Source: Mugil cephalus (taxonomy: Eukaryota > Chordata > Actinopteri > Mugiliformes > Mugilidae). Taken from it: 64,000 nucleotides of DNA. Below the pieces are notes generated by a model, which saw only the letters and a list, made by a program, of their open reading frames with translations, was not told the origin of the DNA and did not search any database. The first letter of the stretch is position 1; every line of letters begins with the position of its first letter. The position numbers and the translations under genes are program-made. Below, piece by piece: positions 1 through 10,287 of this stretch. The stretch is from the NCBI RefSeq assembly GCF_022458985.1, contig NC_061774.1, forward strand, positions 14,002,616-14,066,615, given 5' to 3'.

Positions 1-1313
1 CAGACGTTGAGCTCCTCTCTGGAAATAATGAGACTAACGTCATCACTCTGAAACAAGACGTCTCAGGACATCTGGTCTGTTCAGTCAGGAATCACATCAG
101 TAATGTCTCCAGAGGAGAGAGGATCTCTACCTGTGGTGAGTGACAACATGATGAGAAATAACTTGGTAATCATGTTGGTGTCATAACATCAGTCATAAAT
201 GATCTTTGTTTGTTCATAGGCTTCATATTCCTCAACTGCACCTTACCTAATGGGACACACATATCAGAGTGGGTGTTTGGAGCCAATAACACACTGTGTA
301 TCAACCCAACTACTGCCCCAACTACTGCCACTGTACCAACTACTGCCCCTACCACTGCCCCAACTTTATGCCACTGCCCCAACTACTGCCCCTACCACTG
401 CCCCAACTACTGCCCCTACAATTGCCCCAACTACTGCCCCTACCCCTGCCCCTACAACTGCCCCAACTACTGCCCCTACCACTGCCCCAACTACTGCCAC
501 TGTACCAACTACTGCCCCTACCACTGCTCACAATTGCCCCATACTACTGCCCCTACACTCCCTACACTGCCCCAATTACTGCCCCATCAACCCAATTTGC
601 CCCTACCACTGCCCCAACTACTGCCCCAATTACTGCCCCTACCACTGCCCCCACAACTGCCCCAATTACTGCCCCTACAATTGCCCCTACCTATGCCCCA
701 ACTGCTGCCCCAATTACTGCCCCTACCACTAGTTTGGGTAAGAAGACTACCATAGTGTCAAATAAACCCTCCAATCAAAATTCGTGCAGTGATGAACCGT
801 GGTACATTAGTAAGTGAAACCTTTTTCTACTGTAGTAGATTCATTGACAGATTTTTCTCTTTTTGTATTTGTTTGTCTTCCTAAAAAGACATGTATTGTT
901 CTCTGACACAAAGTCCATCTTTCTTGTGTCCTTTATCTTCCAACAGGCTTTTTCCCACTAATATTTGGTGTACCCTCAGCCCTGCTCATTGTCTTGGTTG
1001 TGGTCTTATCAGTCATCTGGGCTCTGAAGAAAAAGCGAAAAAACAACAAACCTAAAGGTACAAAACTAAACCTCCACTGATAACACTTAGTTAGATATGA
1101 AACAAATCATTTAACACACAAACTTGGCTGTTGCTACTGCAGACATTGAAGTACATGAATATTTTGTCTAAATCTCTTCAATAGAACAAGTGTTTATCCC
1201 AAAATGTAAAACTAGTTCTTTAATAATTAACAGTTTATAACCTTTGTGTTTTTCCTTCCTGTTGCTCTACAGAGGAAGAAAATGACCAGGAACAAATCTA
1301 TGCTAATATCTGA
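1..1313 (+). pseudogene. Receptor gene A, CD2/SLAM-like ITIM receptor, 3' part only, broken
   Basis: The gene enters from the left edge inside the C2-like Ig exon (1-135, donor GTGAGT at 136). Stalk exon is 220-809, transmembrane exon 947-1057, tail exon from 1273. All junctions are GT-AG and phase 1, as in genes B and G. Two defects are visible. In the stalk exon the Thr/Pro minisatellite has two single-base gains (near 366-371 and 528-534), so the opening frame runs to TAG at 753-755 and never reaches the SLGK...WYIS end. In the tail exon TGA at 1311-1313 follows Gln-Ile-Tyr-Ala-Asn-Ile, removing the second tyrosine motif that still lies untranslated downstream. Known of the family: CD2/SLAM receptors are leukocyte surface proteins with V and C2 Ig domains. 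A decayed copy is most likely; a collapsed or mis-assembled repeat could explain the frameshifts but not the tail stop. Confidence 0.75.
305..732 (+). repeat. Stalk-coding minisatellite, 12/24-bp units
   Basis: About 430 bp of imperfect 12-bp half-units of the form CCAACTACTGCC and CCTACCACTGCC, arranged as 24-bp pairs. In the receptor frame the unit encodes Pro-Thr-Thr-Ala, a mucin-like O-glycosylation stalk. Genes B and G have only a few units at the same place, so the tract expanded specifically in A. No stop codon occurs in any forward frame across most of the tract. Confidence 0.9.
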
Positions 1314-1437
1314 ATCGTGCAGCAACAGGGGAGGCAGACTGAGCAAAGGCCAGATGTGGAGGTGGAGTACGATCAAGTCAAGTTTTCACCACGACCCCAG
1401 CAGACTGAAACATAAAATGAAGGGAGGAAGCCCTTGA

Positions 1438-3440
1438 ATTTCTCCTTTTCTGTTTCACATCTTGACTCAACCGTCCCGACCACTTACCCAACAAGTGAGC
1501 ACTCCTCTGTTTCTTTGCTTTCTATCGTTCTTTTCCTGTCTACCACCTTTTCATATGTAACTTGTCTCTTACTCTCTCATCTCATCCGTCTGTCTGGGTC
1601 AGTGTTTACCACCTGGAATTCACAGACTTAATTGGCTGAGTGGTGTCACGTGGGATGACTTGACTCTAATGAAATTGACCCACTGAGTTTCCTCATCCAC
1701 TAACCACTACCGAAATCTACACCAGTGAAAATAAGTCAAGTGTCCTGGTTTGAAATCAAACCCCCACTGTTCTGGCTGTAGGTCCGGGTCCGTATGGGAC
1801 TTCTACTGGATCACTCTGTTAGTGATCAGTGCTTTAAACCATTCAGACAGAACAAAAAGAAAGAAAAGGTTGTTGGGTCTACAAGCCTGAGTGGGGCCTG
1901 TATGGTTCAACTACAGCCTGACCTCAGGAAAGATGCAGAAAATTTAAACAAAGGGAGTCCTAAAAAAGACTCTCTTTCCCATCATTCACTGTGGAATTCA
2001 TTACTTGGCTCTCAGACACCTGCACCTTCATTGCTTCCGGCTGCAACTTTCGTTACTGTAAGAGGTACAACAGTGATGTTGCTTTTCTTTCCTCAACAAG
2101 GCCATTTGTTCTTTATCGTGCTGGCCTGATTGCTTAAGCGAGCCTTGTAAGAGGCTTAAAGTCTGGGCTGAGATAATTAGTGTAGTGTACGGTTTTTATT
2201 TCACGTTTGTGTAACTTTTAAGTGCTGCATATTTTGTTGTCGGTCCTCCAATACCTGACCAAGCAAACTGCTGGCTCAGCTATTGTGTGATATTGTTGTA
2301 ATTATCAGCTGTAGTTACGATCCCTCCCTCTTTCTCCATTTCTCTCTCTCTCTCTCGTACACACACATCCTCCACACACACCGCTCTGCATCTGCCGTAA
2401 GCTCGGCTCTTAACGAGACGCCATCTTGGCTCAGCAGAAGTGCCGTAGTCTACGTTACTCCGTTGCCATCTTGGCCACGTCTCTCCCTTGACGTCGCCTT
2501 TCTCTCTCTATCTCCGTCCCCCTTTTGCGGGCACACACACACATGCACACACACATACACACATCACTAATGCTATTGCTATTACTTGTTTGTTGCCTGT
2601 CGTAGTTAGTAACTTAATATTTAGAATTAATGATGGAATTTTAACAGAGTTCATAGTATGTAATGTTATTGTAAGATAATCACTGATTGTAATAAATCCT
2701 TTAATAATTTCATCCGTCATTGTGGTGTTTGTTGTGATCATACACTGTGATATTATGACAGTCAGTGCTCGAACGCACACTTCAAGCCCATTTTTGAGAC
2801 TGTTTCTTTATTAGGAAATTTGATTCTTGGGCCCTGGAAACAAGGTGGTGCCCCAAAGTAGTGCATGTAGTAACTATTTATAGATGTTGATTATTTCCCT
2901 TAATATTAAACTGCCAAGAGTCAAATTGTGCCCCCTACTGGAGTCCAACAGTGTCTACAGGATGATCACTGACCACATTTACTCATACCACATGTTACAG
3001 TTATTATTCATAGATAAAACTGACATTGAGATAAATGAATATTGCTCAGTTGTGTAGTATCTATACTGTAACAGAGGACACTGACATCATTAAATACCTT
3101 AACATGGACTGTCGGTGTAGCATCCAGTGTTTGTTCATGTGGTCTAAACAGATCACTCTCTGCTCTAGTTTGCATTCAGCGCTGCTTTTTCTGTTATTTG
3201 GTGCAATTATCCTCTAGTTTAAATAGAACAAGACAAAACACAAGGAAGATGAAGACCTCTGTCACAGCACAAACAATGGAGAGTATTTAATTCAGGGAAC
3301 TGATTTTTGATTAATGAACAGTGGAGTCTGTGCTTTGACCATCCTGAAAGACGTCCTCCATGGTGAGATGAAATGACAACTGAATGATATAAATAAAAAC
3401 TATGAAATACCATATTAACATCATCATTATGTTTTCACTT
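1438..3440. repeat. A-type 3' flank, duplicated after gene B
   Basis: This roughly 2 kb stretch closely matches 12803-14650 after gene B, with short indels and an A-only segment near 3150-3380. It contains a pyrimidine-rich tract with CA repeats at about 2335-2565, a GACGCCATCTTGGCTCAGCAG-like segment and no recognisable gene. A 111-codon open frame at 1794-2129 is also open in the B copy but is not recognised and lacks splice or start support. The match shows A and B arose by duplication of a unit including its 3' flank, distinct from the C-F flank. Confidence 0.75.
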
Positions 3441-4560
3441 ACTAGTGTACAATGGTACAATAATAACAAATAAACTAATTTCCTCACTCAGGCTTTTTGT
3501 TGTATTTATACAACAACATTCTGGACAACAGTCGCCCTGTTCTCTCTATTTCATCTGTATCTGAACTGCAAAAAAATGTAAATTTATATCAAACTCAATG
3601 AAACAAATTAACGTGTGGAAATATTCATTTAATTTATCCACTAGGTATATTTTTTATACTTGTGAAGGATCGAGACCTGTGGTTTCATTAGTGATTTGCA
3701 AATCGATATGGAAATGTCGATACTTCCGATAACAGGTCTTCATGCTCTAAAATCGATTCTCAAATCAAAAATATCGATACTTTCGATATTTGTACGAATA
3801 GAATTGTAGGAAGTGTTAATTGTAGGAATTTCGATAGATGTAGGAACACACTGGAAAATAACTAAACTATTGAGTTGTGGCAACACAACAAACCACATCA
3901 CAGGATACGAGATGTTTATGATGAGGACGGTGTCAGAATTAAGATGCAAGTTTTCAATTTATAGTAGCTTTTAAAAGTTAAACAATAATTTACTTTAATT
4001 CTGTTTTTTGATTTATTTCTTTTTTTAGTGTTTGAAACAGCATTTTATTTTGTATATTTTGTATGATTGTGTCCTCTGTTTGGCTTTTCTGTTGTTGTAT
4101 TATCTCAGCTACATAGTAAACAAGGCTACTACATCAATATGCTTCTGAGTTTAAAATAAATAAAAAACTTGTATTCTTCATGAAGCTATGATTTGAAATA
4201 CACCACTTGTTTTTAGGTTTACGTGGTGTTTTTACACAAAGTATCGGTATTTGATTGGTATCGCCGATACCAGCCCGATACTAGCCTGAATTTTAATGAG
4301 TTGATCGGAAAGGAAATCGGTGGTATCAAACGTCACTAGTTTCCATTACAACAGACTGCGCTTAAATGTCTGCTCAGAGCTCAACAAAAACTCATCACAA
4401 GTGTGAGGTCTCCCTCTGCTGGCTGACAGAGAAGTTACTCTGACTTTTTATAATCGTATGTTAACCTCCTGAGACTCTATGTCCTCTAAGTTTGTGGCAG
4501 CTGCTTCATTCTGCTTCATTTAAACAAAAAATAAGAAGCTATAGCTTCACTTGTTTGAGG
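3441..4560. other. Ghost receptor unit: eroded intergenic and promoter-upstream sequence
   Basis: Positions about 3455-3530 match 19325-19400 downstream of the fossil transmembrane exon before gene C, including an inverted TTGTTGTATTTATACAACAA motif. Positions about 4370-4560 match 19640-19890, the DNA just upstream of the gene C promoter. The match then fades where the promoter should start, and no exons follow. The simplest reading is a receptor unit that once lay between A and B and lost its exons. Confidence 0.55.
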
Positions 4561-4788
4561 ATGGAGGGACGATTCTTTCTTTGCACAGCAAGGTTCAGTT
4601 TTCTGTTTTGTTACATATCAGTGGCTTTATTATAATGAGTGAAATAATCAATGTGTCCAGAAATGAGGACATATTTCTTTTCTAAAAGCTACTTCCCGTT
4701 CAAAGACGATGCTCTTACTCATCCCTAATACCTTTTTTTAAGCGAACTATGCTCGAAATTCGACTTTCTGACCACAGTCCTTGTCCCA

Positions 4789-5290
4789 GTTTACATTCAG
4801 CGGATAATCGAATAACTGTCCTCCTCCTCCACACTAGGTGACGATGTGTCTTTTCAGCGAATTAATACCACGTTGATACGGCTCGCTTTCTGGTTGACCT
4901 ATTGCGTCATATAATAAATTAGTCGTTCATGACTGGCATTTCAAACAACAACCTTGACGGATGATACAAAATTTTTTAATGTCATACATAATATGCGCAC
5001 TACTTCTGGTGCAGATAAGATCTCTCAGACGGTTCTTCTACCGGGGTCACACGGCAGCGCAGAGGTTGTGGAACATGCGCACACGCATCATCCGAATGAA
5101 AAATGCGATTCTCTGTATACATGCCGGGGAATATCGTATTCACATTATCTGGGTGTCTCAATCGGATAATGAGAACTCCGGAGTTGTGTTTCATCGGAGT
5201 AATGTGTGTACATGCACTTAAGTTCTCCTGTTATAGTCCGATTAAGACAGTAAAAAAGTTTTTTTTTTTCACGTGCATGTAAACGCACTC
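4789..5290. mobile_element. Candidate palindromic MITE-like repeat
   Basis: The segment is bounded by inverted TTTACAT (4790s) and ATGTAAA (5277-5283). It contains paired sub-terminal GGATAATCGAATAA-like and TCCGATTAAGAC-like motifs and CpG-rich repeats. It has no coding potential that I recognise. The boundaries and class are inferred; it could also be a fragment of a larger DNA transposon. Confidence 0.35.
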
Positions 5291-7640
5291 TGTTTTTCAT
5301 GTGGGGCATTTGCACGGCCTGATCTCTGCTGCTTTCCGCCTCACTCCACTGCATGTCAGAGGGTAATTCACACTTTTTACAGCTTTAGTTACTTTGTGAA
5401 TTATAATGGATAACACAAAATATAGTTTTTGATAATTTTAATCCTGGGGAAGAAATTGCCAATGACCTGTCAGTATTTAATTCAGCTCCACATTTGCTGA
5501 TAAACACTTAAATGCTTGATTTAATGATTTCATTCGTCTAAATGGGTGAATGGGTCAGAGACATTCGTACTGGATTAGTATCATCACAGGACATCTGTGT
5601 TACCAGAAATATGGTAATTTGCAATATAAGTTTTACTTTACAAATAACAGACATGGACGACCTCCGACATCATTACAAATTACTAGAGGTCCTGTATGAA
5701 ACTAGTGGCAAATTGACAATCATCTTCTTCTGTATATGTGCATCTCTTGGCCTCTTACATCATTCATTTTTTTGCAAAAATGCTCAACTGGCTGAAATCA
5801 GGGAAACTGTCAGGCGGGAGTCAATGTTACAGTTAATGCGAGAGCGCATTGTTGTAATCGTGATTATTTTGTTGTACTTTAAGTGTGTTCTAGTCATTTG
5901 AGCATGATAATATAAATCACAGGATGACATTTTTATTATGAGCTCGACATATATATCTCGTGAGCACTAGATAGTTCTTATTATTTCTTTATTTCACCAC
6001 GTCCCTCTAGGGGCTCCATACAGTTGTTAGCCCAACCACCAAATTTCACCACCAGCCACCACTGGACACAGTCATTCACAAATGCAGCCATAATTTATGA
6101 TCATGTATTACTTGTGCATGTTGTTTAGTTAAATGTATTTGGATTTTTTACTTGGGTGTCCTGACAGGATGTGTTTACACACGGGCCTGACAGGCTGCTG
6201 TCAAGTATTTAATGTCAGTAGTAGGAAAACAACGCTTACAAAGTCTTTATTAAATTAGCATTAAGACCAACAATAAAATAACAGCAACTGCAAGGTCTTC
6301 TTCAGGTCTCATGGAAGGAAAGAGTGTTCATTTATTAGTGTCCTGCATTTATTGCAGTAACAGGTTGTGTTCAGTAATAGTTGTGCAGACCACCTGTCAT
6401 CCATCTCCAGGTTGTGACCCTCCAGAGGACAAATTATCCTTGAATAAATAAGACATTATATGTATATACAAATATATACAAGAAACAATGAAGTTGACCT
6501 GAATAATGTAAGAAAAAAAAATAACTGAAAAATACATAGAAAAACAGAAAAATAAAATCATTCTGTTCAGTGTGGTGGTAATTATTCCATATTCACCCAG
6601 ATGAATAAAGTATTTTTCTTTTCTCTATTCTATTCTTCTGTCATGAAGGAGGATTTTGAAGAAGAGGTACAAACTAAAAAAGAATTTAATAAAACACAAA
6701 ACTCAACTAAAAGCACCTTAGAGGGCAGGTTAATCCAAAGGCAGGGCTTTATACACACATGGGCAGAGGGATGACGAGACACAGGTGAAACTCATGAGGG
6801 CACAAGGAGAAACCAATCAGCAATCAAAGTAAAACACTAGGAGGCACAACAGAGGAAAATAATCACACCCAACTAAAAGAGTTAAAGTGTTAGAATATAT
6901 TGTACAATAGGAGATTATTACAACACCTCAACACACAAAGCGACAAGAAGAATCTCAAAGGTACAACAGGAAAACATTCATCTCTTATAGTGTTCACAAA
7001 GACAGAGATTATCATATGATTGGCTAGTTTCCCACAGCTAAGATTCATCTGTCAAGAAGATGACCACAACTAAACCACATCCCTGTCACACAGAAATAGG
7101 AAAATGTCTCTTTACATGACGTCAAACACCTAGTCAGTGTCTCCTCTTACAACTAAGCCATTTGTGTCCAATACATCATCAAGAAGGGGATAATAATGAC
7201 CTAAACAGAAACATTATTATTATAAGAAACCAAGAAACCATTCTTTCTTTGAATTAATGATCACTAGTAACATCACTTCAACAACACAGAACACAATGTC
7301 AAGTTGTGTTATGTGTAGGTCCAGGAAGTTCAGGAAGCAAGAGTTCAGGAGGACGGCTGGGGGGCCGGGCAGACGTGGCGAGCAGCTCCGGAGGACGGCA
7401 AGAACAGGAGGCGACGCTGAAGCAAGACGATTGGACAAGACAGTGAGGCAGATTTATTAGTGCAAAAAAAATAATTGTAAAACCAAAAACGAAGCCAAGT
7501 CTAGTGTGCGTGGGTTATTGTTGACTCGGGCTGGTGTTGTACGGACTGATGGTAGGTGAGATGAAGGACCTGCAGTAGCGCTACTTCTTGCAGCGTGGAT
7601 GCAGCAGTCTGCTGCTGAAGGATTAGTTCAGAGAACTGAC
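5291..7640. other. Intergenic DNA, no gene recognised
   Basis: AT-rich sequence with no array homology that I could see. A 119-codon open frame lies at 5542-5901 (+), with a hydrophobic patch but no recognised domain. A GC-richer patch at 7320-7440 also shows no recognisable product. Confidence 0.5.
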
Positions 7641-7861
7641 AGCTTGATGTGGTGGAGAATTGAAAACACGTTTCAAAAATAGTTGGCCACTCTGAAGACA
7701 ATCAGCACCTCAGCCACAGGTGTTAAACGCCAGTAGTACAAATCAACATGAACGGCTTTGGACATGGCATTACCACTTCCTAGTTTGATAATTGAAAATG
7801 GCTTTATTCCATAAATCCATGAGTCAGGGAGGGATTACATGCTGTCAGTATAACAAATGAG
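7641..7861. repeat. Remnant of C-F type 3' flank
   Basis: This matches the flank found after genes C-F (for example 23870-24080). The shared stretch includes CAGTTGGCCACTCTGAAGAC followed by ATCAG.ACCTCAGCCACAG, and GGCTTTATTC. It supports a decayed unit between A and B. The match stops where the LTR-like sequence begins. Confidence 0.65.
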
Positions 7862-8348
7862 TGACATAGTCTAACAGGAATCAGTGTCACATGCTAAAAC
7901 CTGCCACACACACATCAGAGCCTACAGCAGATCCACTATCAAATGGTAACACTCCCTCAAGAATGAAAGACTGAGAGGCAGTCGAATCTCACAAAACTTT
8001 GAGTGGGACTTGATGATTTTTACCAGATAACGAGACCACACCATCCATCACAAATGGAGCAAAATCTGTCAAATCAGTGGTAAACTCTTCACATGGCAAC
8101 GTTTTATCAAGTCTATTTACCAAAGCTACTGGTTTTACATGTTTCTTTGTCAATACAGGACAACCTCACTGTAGTGTTTTGTTCGAGAGACGAGAATCAA
8201 GCTGAGCATGGCTTCAGAACACTCTCTACTTCTGGCAACAGACACACACTACAGGTGCCGCTTGGCTCAGTAAACACATTCAAAAAGGTGTTGGCCAACC
8301 AAACCTAACCCAGCAACTAACTGCCTTAATTCACTTCAATCTATTACA
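7862..8348 (-). mobile_element. Probable 3' LTR of the Gypsy remnant
   Basis: On the minus strand a polypurine run (AAAAGGGGAGGAA, 8349-8362) is followed by TGTAATAG at 8348, the usual polypurine tract then LTR start. The other end is placed at 7862, where array flank homology stops and minus-strand sequence ends in GTCA. This gives about 487 bp with TG/CA ends. The partner 5' LTR is absent, so the limits are inferred. Confidence 0.5.
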
Positions 8349-8574
8349 TTCCTCCCCTTTTAGATTTTCATACTTTAACCCTTGTAAGTTTAGGAATAAT
8401 AAGCACCACTAACCTGTGTATTTACATCTCACAACAACACAAAAATAAATATATTGCCCTTGAATTTTTTTTTTTTTTTTTTTCAATTTTAGCATGATAT
8501 TAACTTCCTACTATGGACATAAAATGTCTCTTGGCATCTTACATTCACTGTGCAGATTTAAATAACACTGTAAC

Positions 8575-9310
8575 TTAGAGTGTTAGTCTTTGAGGAGGTA
8601 CACAGACCCTCTCTGGGTAGCAGTGTTTCCCATGTGAGCTTTTGTTTGTGGTGTGTGATGATACGGGCGATGACGACACCTCAACAGCCTGTTCAGTCGG
8701 TTTAGTGAGAACAGTAGGTGGTGTTAGCTTCACTGGTGGACCAGACAAAACAGCTGGAAAAGCACGGTCCAAAGTTATTGGTGGCACATTCTCAACCACC
8801 GGTGAGGACAAGCTTGGTGGGAGTGTCTCAACATTTCCTCGCCATGGCAACATGTGGTCAACATGCACTGTGCGCTGCCTCTGACCCTCTCGTATCAGGT
8901 ATGTGACAGTTCCCACTCTTTTAAGTACTTTTGCCTGAATCCATTTCTCCACTCCTCCCCTGCAATTTCGGATACGGACAGCATCTCCTTCCTGAAAGAA
9001 CCGAAGAGATGAGCCTCCACGGTCATGATGAAGTTTCTGTGAGGCTTGTTTCTCTTCAAACCGTCTGCTAAGCTCTGGCTTAAGTCAACTGAAACGGGTT
9101 TGGATCTGGCATTTCAGAAATAACTCAGCCGGTGACTGTCCAGTCACGGTGTGGGGTGTACTGCGGTACATGAGCAGGAAATTTGCAAGTCTGTGACTGA
9201 GTGGCAAAGGAGCCTTTCCCTCCGCCTCCAACACGTCCTTCATCAGCGCTCGTTTCAGAATTTGCACTGATCTCTCTGCAGCCCCACTTGACAACTGTTT
9301 CTCTCTCTTT
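8575..9310 (-). pseudogene. Ty3/Gypsy retrotransposon Pol remnant: integrase C-terminal half
   Basis: The minus strand reads through the end of an integrase core (SSGAAERSVQILKRAL and the STPHTVTGQSPAELF motif near 9280-9130). It continues in the same frame, through one TGA at 9085-9087, into the C-terminal domain (VRIRNCRGGVEKWIQAKVL, then HVDHMLPWRGNV near 8960-8830). It ends with a basic PERVCVPPQRL-like terminus at the stop near 8575. Order and spacing are typical of Ty3/Gypsy Pol 3' ends. Reverse transcriptase, RNase H and the 5' part are missing, so the copy is dead. It sits inside the decayed region between A and B. Confidence 0.85.
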
Positions 9311-9769
9311 CTATTAAAGTCTAATATAGGTTTTGTTGTATTTGTTCTTTATATCTCTTTATAATGTTTATTAAATTTTATCATTTTAATGTGGACCCCA
9401 AGAAGCCTGGCAGTGCTTTAGGACACAGTTAATGGGGATCCTTAGAAAAAATGAAATAAAACAGCCACAGCAGAAACAAAACCATCGACCTAAGCACCCT
9501 TCCAAACTCCTCAGTCCCAAATTACTTTAAATTACAAAGATGTGTCTACCAAGGTTACCAGAACCACAATGGTAGCCCACATTACTTGAAGGAGTTACAC
9601 CGAGGTCAGATAAAGTGATAAGATATTTATTGGATCCTTCTGATTACCACAGATCAGCTTCACATGAGGAAGAGAACACAAGACAAACAGTCTTTACCAC
9701 TCGTGACCAATGGAGCCGGTAACAATGACACAAAGAAACATCAGTCTAGATTACTGATGGTTTTTTGTT
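9311..9769. other. Intergenic DNA with a probable retroelement tail
   Basis: A segment at 9391-9462 (GTGGACCCCAAGAAGCC...TTAATGGGGATCC then A-rich) resembles 3' tails common in teleost repeats; class not assigned. The rest shows nothing recognisable. Confidence 0.35.
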
Positions 9770-10116
9770 TAGTTTTTATTTTTTAAATTCACTTACAAGA
9801 TTTTATCTGTTTAGCCTTCAGTGTTTGAGCTTCAAAGCTTAACTGAACCTTTTCCGTTCTGTACAGCATCTTTTATACATGAATTCATACACATAATATT
9901 CTGTATACAGAATTATTTAGTTTATAAATGTATGAAATTCTTCACTGTCTACAAACTACAGAGTACTCAGTGTGTCAGTAGTAATTATGACTGAATATAA
10001 CCTGCACATGTGTAATAATTTACTTTGATAGTTATATGGGTGATGTGGGGATGTTTCCTTCTCTTCCACTCAGTCCATCACACGGAAAAGTCCACTTGTT
10101 GTACTCTAGGCTAAAA

Positions 10117-10155
10117 GAGGAAGTATCACTTCCTTTCTTGTTCTCGTATATAAAG
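10117..10155 (+). promoter_or_regulatory. Promoter of receptor gene B
   Basis: GAGGAAGT (10117-10124), an ETS/PU.1-type site, is followed by an inverted ETS core CACTTCCT (10127-10134) and a TATA box TATATAAAG (10147-10155), about 130 bp before the ATG at 10288. The same order recurs upstream of genes C, D, E, F and G. PU.1 sites near TATA boxes are typical of leukocyte genes; expression here is inferred. Confidence 0.6.
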
Positions 10156-10287
10156 AGATCATCGCTCTGCTTGGTCAGAGTTTTCAAACGTTGCTGATCG
10201 CTGACTGTTCTGTTCAGAGCAAGTGTTTCATTTTGATGGTAGTAGATAAAGTTTGAAAGCTGCTGAGTGACTGAACAGAGAGGAGAC

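Noticed and set aside
1794-2129. 111-codon open frame, matched by 118 codons at 13189-13545
   Set aside because: Open in both flank copies, but there is no recognised domain, substitutions are often amino-acid changing, and no splice or promoter evidence was seen. Kept as flank sequence.
2283-2780. Open frames over CA repeats on both strands, also at 13709-14167
   Set aside because: Their length comes from CA/GT repeats, which lack stops, not from coding.
5542-5901. 119-codon plus-strand open frame with a hydrophobic patch
   Set aside because: No recognised domain, AT-rich codon use like its surroundings, and no splice or start context. Treated as chance.
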